In this document: piece by piece, positions 35,119-48,024 of the stretch
Layout of the letters: the number at the start of each line of letters is the position of its first letter
Position numbering within the stretch: position 1 is the first letter of the stretch
DNA from: Kingdonia uniflora
Taxonomy: Eukaryota; Streptophyta; Magnoliopsida; Ranunculales; Circaeasteraceae
DNA: 64,000 nt
Reading direction: 5' to 3'
Assembly (NCBI GenBank): GCA_014058105.1
Contig: JACGCM010001948.1
Coordinates: 3,596,001 to 3,660,000, forward strand
Notes under the pieces: model-generated
The model's database searches: none
What the model was told of the DNA's origin: nothing
What the model saw: only the letters and a program-made list of their open reading frames with translations
Position numbers and translations under genes: made by a program

Positions 35119-36660
35119 ATGTTCGAATCTTTTGAACTCGATGGTCTAGGACGTACAACCTTCATCGGCTCCAAGTTGTCGACCGACAAAAAAGAGGCCA
35201 TGATACAGTTACTTAAGAAGAACATCGATATTTTTGCCTGGACTTTCCAAGAAATGCCTGACATCGATCCCTCAATCGTGTGCCACCGACTTAACCTCCT
35301 TCCAGACAGTAAAGTTATCATTCAAAAATGACACAATTTAGCTCCCCGACTCTGCGATGCAGTGAACGAAGAAATTGATAAACTCTTTCGGGTAGGATTT
35401 ATTCGGGAAGCTAGGTATCCGAAGTGGGTTTCTAATATCGTAGCGTTGACTTCACAGAGTCCAACAAGTTCACACCCAATGACAGTTTTCCGCTACCACT
35501 AATTCCGTAACTTCCTGACTCCGTCACAGGGCACAAACTTCTTTATATGATGGATGCAGCCTTTGGTTATAACCAGGTTCCACTCGCCAAAGAAGATCAG
35601 GAAAAAATGACATTCATTACCGAAAGAGGTCTTTACTATTACACGGTAATGCATTTTGGTTTAAAGAATGCATAAGCTACTTACCAGAGACTTGTGACTA
35701 AAATGTTCAAAGATCATCTCGGTATAATTATAGAAGTCTACATCGATGATATGATCTACAAAAACTTGAAACGAGAAGATCACTCCAGCAACCTCCAAAC
35801 CATTTTTGATATCCTTTGCAAGTACCAGATGAAACTCAACCCAGAGAAATGCCAATTCGGAGTCGCATATGATAAGTTTCTGGGCATCTGGTCAGCAAAA
35901 GAGGGATTGAAATTGATTTAGCGCAAATCAAAGCCCTCATCGCGATGCCATCTCCACGAACAAAATGAGATGTTCAAAAATTTACAGGCAAGATCGCCGT
36001 TCTTCATAGATTCATCTCAAAATCATCTGATCGATGCAAAATTCTTTACCTCCTTCTTCGTGGCAATCCCACTCATCTTTTGAACAAACAACAAAAGGAA
36101 ATCATTTGGACTCCTAACTGCAAGTTGGCTTTTCAAGATCTTAAACAATACTTGGGGCGTCCTCCTATAATGAGTACTCCAATTGATGGCGAATCACTTA
36201 CAATGTACTTATCCACAACTGAAGACTTCATCAGTTCCGTCCTTATTCGAGAAGATAGCGAAGTAGAAAAGCCAATCTACTTCATCAACACTTCACCAAC
36301 AAAACATTTATGCATGCTGAAAAAAGATACAGAAGGACAGAAAAATAGATACTCGCCATGGTCTACAGTTCTCAAAATCTTCGACCCTACTTTCAAGCTC
36401 ATCCCATCAAAATCATCACCAAATACCCCCTCAAACTAGTACTCTCTAAAAAAGAAAAATCTCAAAGAATCCTGCAATGGTCTGTTTTTCTTGAAGAATA
36501 TGACATTTCCTTCGAACCCCAGATATCAGTCAAGGGACTAGCAGTGGCCGACTTTTTGGCAGACTTTCCCGTCGAGGACCCCAATTGGGAAGAACTCAAA
36601 GAAATCTTCACAGATGACTCAATAGCAGAACCAGACGCATGGTCCAAAAGCTCAAGTTGG
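35119..36660 (+). pseudogene. Gypsy reverse transcriptase and RNase H
   Basis: LKKNIDIFAWTFQEMPDIDP opens the RT. After a TGA near 35329 and frameshifts near 35440-35500 it continues YMMDAAFGYNQVPLAKEDQ and TFITERGLYYYTVMHFGLKN. The catalytic loop is EVYIDDMIYK (35738-35767), with both Asp retained. RNase H follows (36080-36663: SVLIREDSEVEKPIYFINTS). At least four in-frame stops or shifts make it non-functional. Confidence 0.82.
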
Positions 36661-37000
36661 TGACTTTTTACAGACGGTTCAGTAGGACCACAAGGATCAG
36701 GGATTGGGATCGTCCTCATTACGCCTTCCAATCATCAAATCAAGAAAGCTATCAAGCTAAACTTCTATGCTACTAATAATGAGACTGAATATACGGTCTC
36801 GATCTCGCACTTAGAGCAGTAGAATTAGCAGTCTATGCCGATTCATTACTCGTGGCAAATTATTACAACGAAACATTCAAAACAATGGGAAAAATGGTTG
36901 ATTACGCAGCTCTGGTCGAAGAAAAGATACAAAAATTCAGACATGCAACAATCTCTTACTTACCTAGATAAGAAAATTGATATGCCAATACGTTAGCTTA
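36661..37000 (+). pseudogene. Gypsy second (archaeal-type-like) RNase H
   Basis: LFTDGSVGPQGSGIGIVLIT begins at 36664, just after a TGA replacing the expected residue, and is followed by ATNNETEYTVSIS. The pattern D-G-S...G-x-G-I...N-N-x-T-E-Y is the additional RNase H typical of Tat elements. A frameshift near 36790 disrupts it. Confidence 0.72.
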
Positions 37001-37179
37001 CATCGCTGCCATGCTGGGGGACCGTGAAAAAAGATCTTTAGAAATCAAAATCATCGAGCATTCCAGCCTCGATAAATTGTCGACACTCCAAATCACCATT
37101 GTTGAAGATGAAGACCCTGAAGACTAGAGAAAACCCTTCTGTGCGTACCTCAACTCTAACATCCTCCCTAATAACAAAG

Positions 37180-38360
37180 AAGAAGCTTGATCACTTTTGG
37201 CCAAGTGCCCCAGATTTACCATCCAAGATCACATCTTATATCGAATCACAGGAGGAGGACCACTTATCGAATGTATCTCGCAGAAACAAGCTCAGATCAA
37301 AATCAGATAACTTCACGAAGGTATCTGTGGCGCACATGTTTAAGGAAGATCATTAGCCCAATGCGCATTCATGCAAGGATTATACTGGCCCAAGATGAGA
37401 TAGGACTGCGTAGACTTTGTGCGTAAATGCTACAAATGCCAAATCCACGTCCAAGACATCAAAAGTCTAGCCCTTGACTTGCATATTAGCAATGTCCTCT
37501 GGCCGTTAAAACAATGGAAAATCAACATCATTTGACCTTTCCATCCAGCATCGGGAAATCAAAGGTTCATCCTAGTTGCCACTGATTACTTCACAAAATG
37601 GGTTGAAGTAGTTCCCCTCTGCCATACTGATAAAAATGAAGTCATCTAGTTCCTTTGGGAGCACATCATGACCAGGTTTGGCTGTCCACATATGGTATGC
37701 TCTGATAATGGTAAACAATTCATCAGCGCAAAAGTCCTTGCCTTCCTCCATAAATACAAAATCTATCTCACAATATCCACACCATATTATCCTCAAGTCA
37801 ACAGACAAGCCGAAGCCATTAACAAAAGCATCAAATCAGGGTTACACAAGCGTCTCAACGATAAAAAGGGGCGATGGGTGGATGAATTGCTTTGTATTCT
37901 CTGGGCCTACTGCACCACTTCTCAAGTTTCAACAGGCTGTACTCCATTCATGATGGTTTTTGGTACCGAAGCAGTCATACCTTCAGACCTCAATCTACCA
38001 AGTACCCGACAGAAAATTCTAGATGCAGACAATGAACTCGGTCTCCTTTACAACCTCAATTGGATAGAGAAAGCCCACGATAAGGCCATTGCGAATTTGG
38101 GACGATACCATGACACATTGAAAAAAATATATAACAAAAAAGTTCAAAAATGGAAATTTGGTATTAGAGACCATATCCTATGAAGGATCTAAGATAGTAC
38201 TCGGCCTAAAAATTCTAGAAAATTATCAGAAAACTGGGAAGGGCCATACATTGTCAGCAACAAAACAGATAGTGGAACTTATTGGCTAATGGCTGAAGAT
38301 AAAATACAGCTCAAATATCCATGGAACACTGCTCAACTGAAACAGTTTTATAGATGACAC
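37180..38360 (+). pseudogene. Gypsy integrase
   Basis: An HHCC zinc region survives near 37300-37440 (CVRKCYKCQIH-like, several frames), then the core: FILVATDYFTKWVEVVPL and TRFGCPHMVCSDNGKQF, with a second Asp in SDNG, then STPYYPQVNRQAEAINKSIK with the Glu after the QAE motif. A C-terminal NWEGPYIVSNKTDSGTYWL follows a TGA near 38182. Integrase joins element DNA to the chromosome. Several stops. Confidence 0.82.
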
Positions 38361-38404
38361 ATTGTAACCGGTTTCATCGATTCAAAGAAATACATTTTGC
38401 TGTC

Positions 38405-39010
38405 AGTTTACTCCTTACTTTCGAGTTGATCTCGATCCATACTTGACAAGTATGCATCAGGCAAACAAATCCTTACTATTTTTAATTTGATCTCTATCCA
38501 CACTTGACAAGTATGCATCAGACAAACAAATCCTTACTATTTTTAATTTGATCTCGATCCATACTTTACAAGTATGCATCAGACAAACAAATCATTACTA
38601 TTTTTAATTTGATCTCGATCCATACTTGACAAGTATGCATCAGACAAACAAATCCTACTATTTTTTATTTGATCTCGATCCATACTTTACAAGTATACAT
38701 CAAACAAAAAAATCCTTGCTATTTTTGATTTGATCTCGATCCATACTTGACAAGTATGCATCAGACAAACAAATACTTACTATTTTTGATTTGATCTCGA
38801 TCCATACTTGACAAGTATGCATCAGACAAACAGTATCCTTACTATTTTGATTTGATCTCGATCCATACTTGGCAAGTATGCATCAGACAAATAAATCCTT
38901 ACTATTTTTGATTTGATCTCGACCCATACTTGATAAGTATGCATCAGACAAACAAAATCTTTACTATCTTGATTTACTCTTGGTCAATACTTAACAAGTA
39001 TACCTAAAGA
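38405..39010 (+). repeat. Tandem repeat array, ~10 copies of a ~61-bp unit with a palindromic core
   Basis: The unit runs tttgatctcgatccatactt, gacaagtatgcatcagacaa, acaaatccttactattttt. Each unit has the near-perfect inverted repeat ATACTTGACAAGTAT. Copies are well conserved in the middle and decay at the right end (38960-39010). It lies just after integrase in the gypsy element, where Tat elements often have tandem arrays that can seed satellites. Confidence 0.88.
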
Positions 39011-39424
39011 TTATCATTCAATTTTACGCGAACAATATCCAACTACAGGATATTCTACTTTGTGCTCTTTACTTATCGAACAACCTCTAACATAGCTCTT
39101 GTTCTTCTCAAATCTAAATCCAGATACCCATCTAAGGATATACATCTGGTACTCATTCTCATTACTTGCCATTTCATGGCCATCTTTTACATATCACGCA
39201 CACAAGCATTCCTTACCTATCTGCTGCAATTTGCAGTCACATTCGACAATATCATTTTGTCGAATCTACTACTTAGCATTATTTATAACACACATGCAAC
39301 AATCTTTCACAACAAAATATTTCCGAAAAAACAATTTATCACATACTACAAGATTAAATTGTTTTGGTCCCACTGACCATTTTTGCATACTTTCACCAAA
39401 ATAGTATTGCTTGCACAAAAATTT

Positions 39425-41060
39425 TTACACTCCAGGGGGAGGTTCTACTTCATTCACATTCAGAGCACCTTCAAGTACAGCCACATCTGCTAACTCCCCA
39501 GGACGAGCACCATCAGCCTCCATCATCACCTCATCTTTGATAACATCAGTTGCCCCGCGTACCTCGGGAGTATCCGAGACTTCATCTTCTGAGCTATCAT
39601 CATAAACAATACCACTAATCTTCACCAATCCCTTGAAAAAAAATTTCCTCTCCTCCAGCTCCTTGTATTGTCAGCATAATGGTCCCTCACTTCTCTGTAT
39701 TTTTCCAACTTCTCAGAGCTCGCCGCCCTCTTCTTTTTATTCCTTCTCAGAGACTCTCCAAGCATGGCATTTATCCCTGTATGAGTATTATACCCGGTCA
39801 AGGAAGGATTTTCCAGTGGCAAGCTAGGTTTTGCGGCTCTCTTGTTCTTCGCCAACATTTTTCTGTCGATAACAGGCACTTCAGAACCTTTAGCCCTCAA
39901 CTCCTTTAGACCGGCCTCTTGGAATAGAGTACTCATGCGATCTTGGTCGATGACCATATCCTACCATAGAAATCTTTCCGCACCTTATACAGCTCATCTT
40001 TTACTTGTGACTTCCTGTCGACCTCTTTTAAAGCTGTAAACAGCAGAAAATAGTTAGAAGCAATACACATCCCATTCAAAATACTTCGAACATCGACAAT
40101 TAAAATTACCTAACCACAAACCTAAGTGAAATATCTTTCGCTTTAGGGGCTCCTTGGGGTTTTTCTTGTCGAACTCATAATTCTCGGAGACAAGTAAGCG
40201 TTCATCGGTGTATCGCCCCCCAGTTGACACCATATCATAAAACAACGGTCTTTTGAGAAACCTCGCCAAGTACCGGTAGCCTAACTTCTGTGGATTCATC
40301 TTGAGTGTGCAGTACACACATTGATCATCGACGGTTATCAACTCCTCCCCCTTAGACTTAAGTAGGCCATTTATTGCCCTACATACCCTAAACATGTGAA
40401 ATACATTTGGATTGAACTGACCAGGGGCTACATCAAAGAAGTTTATTAACTTTTTCTGGTCCGCTCTATGGGGAAGCTTCAACCTCTTCTTTATTTGTTC
40501 TTGATACACCAAAATACCATTCAAGGGTATTTCCTGGTCGATCATTTCATACTGGTACTCCTCTATCCTTATATCCCCTAAAATACCGTACTTCTTCTTG
40601 AAGCTTAATATTTCTTTAGTCTTTGGACCCTCTCAATAACATGCCTCCTCACCCTCCTCCACATCTTCTTCCCTAGCCCTACTACCTTCTCGATCACTAT
40701 CTTGGGGATCGTGATCCACATCCGTCTCTGTGGCCTCGTCATGAGATAGTTCCACAATACTAGGTACCACCCTAAACTGTTCCACGCTACCTAGATCTGT
40801 ACTACTCGACCCTACCCTATATTTCCCCCCCCCAACTGTTGTACACAAGTCCTCACATCAATCATCAGGAGTACCATGTCTTCAAGATCTGTACTACCTA
40901 GATCTGTACTACTCGACCCTACCCTATATTTCCCCCCCCCCAACTGTTGTACACAAGTCCTCACATCAATCATCAGGAGTACCATGTCTTCAAGATCTGT
41001 ACTACCTAGATCTGTACTACTCGACCCTACCCTATATTTCCCCCCCCAACTGTTGTACAC
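39425..41060 (-). pseudogene. Antisense ORF of the gypsy element (Transposase_28-like, putative gypsy type)
   Basis: Minus-strand frames at 40633-41060, 40054-40545, 39622-39957 and 39425-39628 form one degraded gene read against pol. The first is acidic (DATETDVDHDPQDSDREGSR). The second starts around [20 protein letters not shown] and has [20 protein letters not shown], the LAPGQ-x-NPN pattern of the Pfam family called putative gypsy type transposon. The third is basic (RRNKKKRAASSEKLEKYREV) and the last acidic. Antisense ORFs between pol and the 3' LTR are described for Tat elements; function unknown. A stop lies between the first two frames. Confidence 0.68.
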
Positions 41061-41103
41061 AAGTCCTCACATCAATCATCAGGAGTACCATGTCTTCAAG
41101 ATT
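40791..41103. repeat. Three tandem copies of a 107-108-bp unit with C-runs
   Basis: ctagatctgtactactcgac starts at 40791, 40898 and 41006. Copies are nearly identical except for the C homopolymer (7-10 C), which suggests recent duplication or slippage inside the antisense ORF. The amplified part encodes SSSTDLGSTDLEDMVLLMID on the minus strand, in frame through copies. Confidence 0.85.
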
Positions 41104-43956
41104 CACGTATATATCTTTCTCATCATTTTGAATTGGTTTAGTCATTTTAAAGAACTTGTAAATCAGATTCCATGTTTTTTACACAGTATATATCATATCT
41201 GATACATATATATGTTAATACGTTCATATATTCTTATCCATGTAGTTGTCGAGATTACTCTCCAACAGATTATTCTCAATTACTATATGATACAATCATT
41301 ATTACAGTTCAATTTCTATATATAGTTCTCGATACACTTATATGACTTTTCCAAGTCATATACATCGACTACTGCACTATATTCCATTCTCGATAAATTT
41401 TTATTTATTATACTTAAAACATCAAGCAATTATTTAATACTTGTTTCACTTTAAGGAAATCAAAAGTTCTCGAAGAAACTCGAACTGTTTCCCGCCAAAA
41501 GCAATAAACTTTCAAACAACGGACAACGCTTTTTCCAGCACAAATTCTGGTCATACCTAACCTACTTTGACATAAAATCCCTACTTCTCCGCCATCAACC
41601 CATTGAATCCCTACAATCTCCGCATCTCCACTACAAGCAAAACGATCTCTCGCCACCAATTACGCCCCACCACCCCCTACAATCCCCTTTATTAACGACT
41701 GCAACTCCATTACCCACACAAAACAACTCCATTATCGTTTACAGTAGTTACTCTATACCTCGGTCACAAACTCTAACCCCGTTCTCTCTAAAACAAATCC
41801 ATTTCACCATACACAATTTCCTAGTCGTTAAACTATACGTTACGTCGAAAAACATACAACCACAGCAAAAGAAAGTACAAGATCAATCGTAATAGTTACT
41901 AACCTTGTAACCTTGCTGCCTCTGTATCCCTTTCTTTCTCCCGCTTCGCTCTTTCAATCAGCACATCAATCTCCTCCTTCCCAATTGTAGACAACAATCC
42001 CTGACAAAAACACAAACAAATCATACTGGAGAATTTTTTTTCTTATGATTTTGCAAGGTATGACCAGTTGCCCACCTCTGCACTATTTATAGACCCCACA
42101 CGACTGGTCATTGCACCGCTTCGCGACCGTTCAACTCCTCAAATGTAACGCCTCATGCATCTTTTCTCGATGTCTTTGACCCTTCGACTTCTCTGCATCA
42201 ACAAACCCCTACATTCTTGTCTTCCATATCTCAAAGAATTTCTTCTGTTACATTCTTACTCAACAGAGCACAACCTATCTTGCCACATAGCCGATATACA
42301 TCATCTTCCTTGCCTAATGGAACGCACCTTACCATAAATCACTCTACTCATTCATTGCCCTATTTTATACTTCACCTACAAATCCCTTTATATCTGGGCA
42401 CATAATCGATAACATAAACAACTTATTTTCATCGACATTCAAATAGACATTTACTAATGCATATTTCCATTTCCACATTTTAAACAAGTACATAATATAT
42501 TCGACAAACAACCACACATTCATTTCATCACCAATTCATCCTCACAACTACTTTAATTATATTTCATATGCCACAACAATTTACTCATTACAGAAGCCCT
42601 ACGTCTACAACATTACAACTTCATAAACCCCTCGCTGCAGCTTAATCTTCCCTCTTCACCAACAACTTTGTTCGACTCCACATACCACCTACATGTTCAG
42701 GTGGACGACAATACTGCAATTTGCAATAAAACTAAAAATCCTCCTCAGCTTCCTTCGCCTCTACCTCGCCCGTCCTTTCGTAATCCAGTTCCTCAGGATC
42801 TTCCAAATGCATGTCACAATTCCGAGAGCCAAAATATCGACTATACAATACCCAATACTTCGCTTGAACACGTCTGTAAACCTCATTCCGGGCCTGCGAT
42901 CTCGTCTTCACCATCTTGCTTAAGAGATTCACAATTACAAATAAGGAATATTTATACCCACTATAGTCAAAATCAACTCACCCGCATTTACTCTGCCTTG
43001 AAACTTTATAATTTCAAAGTCAAATCAATCAACCTCAAAATCCATCTCTGGACCCACTCATTTAATTACATTCGAGATGTTAGGGCAAACCCATCGTCAT
43101 TTTATGTACATTTTACGTTTGATATTTTACCATCGATGAGTTACATACTGCAATTTATAATCAACAAGCCAGGAATAAGATATCGAAGAAATTAACTTTA
43201 TTTAATATGACTAATTACATTACATTCGACAACTTCATCCTTCGATTACATTACATCAAACTACACTCTATCTTTATATTTGACTTGCATAACTGATTAC
43301 TCTGTGTTTTCTTTTCACCAGAATCTGACATTAAAGCCTATTTCCAGTCCTAAGAAGCTTAATAAACCTCAAGTCACTGAACTTCTAATGGCTGCTTCCA
43401 TAGATAAAGGCATAAAAAAATTGCAAGAAGCCTCCTACGTTCGACAAGATCCCTGGACTCCCATCCAAGCTTCAAATCTTCATCATCAACACGAACAGTT
43501 GTCCATTCTCCCCCAAACTGATGCACTCCATTACCTTCAACACCGCATGATGACACAATTATTCCAAAAGATACACATCTTCTCTGACTCTACCCCTCTC
43601 CAACCCCAACGCCGTAACACGATCACATGACGGATTATAAAAAACCAGTTTGGGATAGATTTTTACCTCAGGATGCTCACCGTCTTCAGCCTCAGACAAC
43701 GCGTTATACCACACTTGGGGCGACATCCTTCTAAACTACCACTATCATACCCTCATTAACCACCAATTTATACCCAATTTCACTCTTCCAGGTTCATTGT
43801 ACCACATTAATTGCACCTCGGGAATGGTTTGACTAGATACAGTTTATTTTGACCTAAAAAATGACAATGACGACTCATCTTCAAATTTGAGAACCTTTTT
43901 AGCTTCCAAATTCTTCTCGACATAACCACAAGTACTTCTGTCGAGAATGGGGTGAT
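41104..43956. other. Gypsy 3' non-coding region
   Basis: AT- and C-rich sequence with many short open frames. On the minus strand about 41905-42003 reads TIGKEEIDVLIERAKREKER up to a possible GT donor, and 42732-42932 contains MVKTRSQARNEVYRRVQAKY. Both could be upstream exons of the antisense gene. Nothing else recognised. A polypurine-like GAGAATGGGGTGAT precedes the right LTR. Confidence 0.45.
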
Positions 43957-44449
43957 TGTAAAAGCATATTCCCCAGATTTGACAAGAGTAAGCCAACAAA
44001 GCGTAGTCGAAGACAACCATACATGATCGAAGGCCTACATTCAAGAAGTTACCACAAGTCCTCGACCTACCAAAAGTAGCCGTTGCGCCTGGTCAAGAAA
44101 AGAGCTGTTAGAGATCAGCGAAGTTTGCCCATTCCCCCCGGAATAGGAAACTATTTCTTTCTTTTTGTAAACTGCCTATATCTACTATGAATACAGGCAA
44201 AGAATAAATGATTAAGAGATCAACAATCCGTAAATTTTACCACAGATACTTCTTAACCCTACTATTACTCCAAAAATTGACATAACTAGCAATATACTAG
44301 ATTTTACATCAAAATCTTCCCCGAGGTCGTGGTTTTTCTCAGCTTTTACTGAGTTTTCCACGTAAAATCTTGTTTATCTAATCTTTATTATATTTTATTT
44401 ACAAATAAGTATTGGCAAAGATTCTCCTTCTGGAAAACACGCCACTACA
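43957..44449 (+). repeat. Gypsy right (3') LTR
   Basis: Starts TGTAAAAGCATATTCC, ends ACACGCCACTACA. 493 bp; roughly 91% identical to the left LTR by hand count, most differences being C/T or G/A. Confidence 0.85.
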
Positions 44450-45110
44450 GATCCTTCACATGAAAGCGAGTACAGAGGTAAGATTTTAGGTCACTAATAC
44501 CCTGAATATCATCTCCTATAATAATAATATCGTCAACATAGACAAGCAATGCAACAATCTTCCTACCAGAATGTCGAAGAAACAAAGTATGGTCAACACT
44601 ACTTGGAACATAACCAAAGTCAATCATAGCGCTACCGAATGTATCAACCCAAGTACGAGGAGACTGCTTAAGCCTATAGATGGACTTTGTTAGCTTACAT
44701 ACCAAGCCAGAAGCAAAAGCGGCATGAAAACTGGAGGTGGAGACATATAGACCTCTACCTACAATATTCCATTCAGAAAAGCATTCTTCACATCCATATG
44801 GAAAAATGCTAAGATTTCGATGCAACAATAGAAAAGATGACTCGAATAGTATTCATCTTGGCCACAGGAGAAAACGTCTCCTGATAATCAACACCATGTA
44901 TATGTGCATACCCCTTAGCAACTAACCGAGCCTTATACCTGCTTACCGTTCCATCTGAATTTTCTTTAACCGTAAACACCCATATGCATCTGACTGCTGT
45001 ACATCCAGGCGGGAGGGTAACCATTGACCATGTATTATTGATCTCCAATGCATGTAATATTTCCAACTTCTCAGCCTTCCAATGAGGTTTGGCTAACGCA
45101 TCTGCCACTG
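44450..45110 (-). pseudogene. Copia-B reverse transcriptase, N-terminal part
   Basis: Minus-strand frame 44809-45108 contains WSMVTLPPGCTAVRCIWVFT, then YKARLVAKGYAHIHGVDYQE and TFSPVAKM. Frame 44445-44828 contains the catalytic LLVYVDDIIIIGDD and ends RFHVKDL exactly at the gypsy target site. A frameshift near 44810 joins them. The remainder of the RT is on the far side of the gypsy (31393-32260). Confidence 0.85.
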
Positions 45111-45420
45111 TACGTGGTATATCAACCCAAGAGAGAGAAGCTAGAAAAGCTCTATAAGTAGGAGATAAACGATAATCTAAAGTATAATCAATGATATAAT
45201 AAACCGCTGTATTTGAATATCTATCAGGCTTCCCTGCATTACGCTTCTCTTTCCAAATAACAATCGGTCTATCATCATCACTATGAGAAACATGTGAATC
45301 ATCATCAATAATAACTGGTATAAAAGCGGTAGGAGAAGGCCCAATACCTGATAAAGGTGAATCGATGGCAGGTTGCAGACCTGGAGCTACAGAGGATGCT
45401 TGGTAGTCTAGTGTAGGAGG

Positions 45421-46620
45421 CTAACGTCCTGGATGTCGTCGAGTATAAACCTGTAAAGGACGTAAAACTGAAGGTGAAACTAAATGTGGGATTGCAGACT
45501 CACACGGAACACTCAACGGAAGTGGATCTGAAGGAGGAGAAGATAAATTTTCTAAAGGAAGAGGACGAACTGGAAAACACTCCCCTTGAGAGAGAAAACC
45601 GCCCGTAAAGAACAGAGTATGTTCAAAGAAAGTAACATCCATAGAGATAAAATAACGACGAGATAAGGGATGGAAGTACCTATAATCCTTCTGAGCATGA
45701 GAGTAACCCAGGAATACACATTTCAAGGCACGAGGATCTAGTTTATAGGCTGACCCAGTGACTTGGACAAAACATACAGACCCAAAAACACGAGGTAGAA
45801 TCTGGAAAATGGAACGATCAGGATAAAGAATAGAATACGGGGTGCAAAAACCAAGAACTCGAGACGAAGATCAGTTGATAAGAAACACCGTCGTAAGAAC
45901 AACGTCAGATCAAAAATGCGAGGGGACATTCATGCCAATTGACATAACACGAGCAAGATCAAGAATATTATGATTTTTCCTTTCTGATTTACCATTTTGC
46001 TGCGGAGTTTCGTATTAGAGGTTTGATGCTCAATGCCATTGACATTGTAGAATTTCCAAAGACCTTGGGACATAAATTTCTCACCTTGATCGGAACAAAA
46101 AACTTTAATAGTTTTCCCAAACTGAGTACGAACCATTGCGGTAAATGTCTGGAAAATAGAGGAGACCTCATCTTTGGATTTCATCAAATAAATCCAAGTA
46201 CACCTCGAAAAATTGCCAATGAACAATACAAAATAATGAAATCCTAAACTAAAGGTAACTGGGGCAGGACCCCAAACATCCGAATGCACAATATCAAAAT
46301 AAGAAGAAGATTTATTAATACTCAACGGATACATGCTATAACGATGTTTAGCTAGTTCACACGTCTCACAAGATAAGTCAAACATGAGTACTTTAGAAAA
46401 GAAAGACAAACAAATAACATAGATACTCAAAAGAAATATGACATAAGCGCTGATGCCAATGTAGCACTCGCTTTATATTTTTACTACTAGACATAAATTT
46501 TAACTGGAGAGCTTGAGGAAAAATAGAAGATACATGTCCATCCAAAAAATAAAGACCACCCTCTTCACGTCTACTGCTAATCATCTTCCGTGACACCAGA
46601 TTCTAAAAAACAACATAATC
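45421..46620 (-). pseudogene. Copia-B integrase
   Basis: Frames from 46596 down show the GAG-pre-integrase motif (LHWHQRLCHISFEYL) and then CETCELAKHRYSMYPLS, completing an HHCC zinc site. The core follows: DIVHSDVWGPAPVTFSLGFH and later VFCSDQGEKFMS, both Asp retained. A C-terminal part reads KCVFLGYSHAQKDYRYFHPL (45421-45726). Frame changes near 46400, 45930 and 45735 break it. Confidence 0.82.
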
Positions 46621-46689
46621 AGGAAATAAGGTTATACTGCAGATTTTATTTCTAGTAATTTTACTTACATAAAGAAGATTAATATCCGA

Positions 46690-48024
46690 TTAAAGGACAT
46701 CAGGAAAAGAAAGGGAATATGTAATTGGGATACAACCCTTCCCTGCAATAGGAGTCTCAGTTCCATTGGCAAGACGAACAGTCCGTCGCCATGAACTAGA
46801 AGCATATGACCAGAAAAGAGAAGACATACCAGTCATATTATCAGTTGCACCCGAGTCAACAATCCAAGGCAAAGTTGGATATGCAGAAACACTATTTACA
46901 GAAGCGAAGTTACTTGCATGAGAAGCTGTTGGTGTAGAAGACATAGAGAGAAGTTGTTGAAACCTGTTGATTTCATCCTGAGAGAGAGCACTAAAGGCCG
47001 AAGAATCTGGTATACTAGAGTCAGCAGATAAGTGTGCTAAAGACTGAGATGGGCGGGGTTGATAACCAGCAGGACGATCGTGCAAAACATGACAAGTTGT
47101 CTTTAGATGTCCCCACTTACCATAATAATCACACTTCTTTCTCGAGAGGCGAGAGTTACCGAAAGCTGCTGGTAACGGAGAAAGGCTAGGTGATGATGTA
47201 TGTGAAGTTTGTGAAGGAACTGATGGTGGTGCCGGATAAGCATAGTGAACAACCAAAGCAGAAGTCTCTGAAGGGATCCCAGAGATAGGAGGTATAGGTG
47301 ACCGGCGACTCTAATCGGAGAGACAATATGTGTGCACCTCTTTAAGAGTTGGGAAATGAGTCCTGTCAAGTAGATGAACTCGTACATACTCAAAGTCGGG
47401 ATTGAGCCCCGCAAGAAACTGAAACACCCGAGTCTTCTCCACAATCTTTACATAAATCTCTGTTGCCGTAGGTGGAATAGGAACATTTTCACTTGGTGCG
47501 CTAGTTGGCCACTCGGTGAAGCTATCATAATGAGATAATTCTTCCCAACTCGATCGAAGTCTCGCATAATACATCCCCAAAGTCTGAGTGCCCTGTTTAA
47601 AATTTGCAATCTCATTGAAAAGTTGAAAGATCCCTGCATTATTCTCTCGCTGAGAATATACCTTACGAAGTGATTCCTAAATTAGATGTGTATTGTTTGT
47701 GAATAAATATCCAACAGAGATCGTCGACTGCATAGAATTAATTAACCAAGTTTTCACCATTGAATCATCCGAGAACCACTTTGCATACTTCGGATCTGAT
47801 TTTGCAGGGTTTTTTTCTGTGCCAAGAAGAAACCCTATTTTTCCACGGCCACCAATAAATAATTTCACAGACTGTGCCCATCGAACATAATTCAAATCAT
47901 CTAATAGCTGTGAGGTAATCTTCAGATTTGGATTATCATGAACAGAGTTGAAGGACTTGACATCTTCACTCGTTCCAATCAAAGAAATGGTCGAACTCAA
48001 ACTCGACTCGTCACTGATAGCCAT
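46690..48024 (-). pseudogene. Copia-B gag and protease
   Basis: ATG at 48024 starts gag (MAISDESSLSSTISLIGT, then LNYVRWAQSVKLFI), broken by stops near 47677 and 47311. The second piece has GMYYARLRSSWEELSHYDSF and RVFQFLAGLNPDFEYVR. The zinc knuckle CDYYGKWGHLKTTC has its second Cys changed to Tyr. Protease keeps its active site as PWIVDSGATDNMTG (about 46830-46870). It lies just downstream of the 5' LTR and a weak primer-binding site (TGGTGTTTGAGCGAG, minus, near 48347). Confidence 0.82.

Larger units (their letters stand above)
32266..44449 (+). mobile_element. Tat-like Ty3/gypsy retrotransposon (12,184 bp) nested in copia-B
   Basis: Two 493-bp LTRs and a perfect 5-bp target duplication, gatcc at 32261-32265 and 44450-44454. 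The insertion splits the copia-B RT exactly between KDL and the following GPLRYFL. Plus-strand order: LTR, PBS, gag, protease, RT, RNase H, second RNase H, integrase, then about 5.5 kb with tandem repeats and an antisense ORF, then LTR. A second RNase H plus a long 3' region with repeats and antisense ORF are known features of the Tat/Ogre group. Hand comparison of the LTRs gives about 45 differences in 493 bases (~9%), so the insertion is old. All coding parts carry stops. Confidence 0.88.

Noticed and set aside
38405..39010. Regular direct repeats resembling a CRISPR array
   Set aside because: Units are contiguous with no unique spacers and lie inside a plant LTR retrotransposon.
42668..43630. 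Plus-strand frames of 116-175 codons
   Set aside because: Inside the gypsy 3' region; biased composition, no motif, and opposite to the likely antisense exons.
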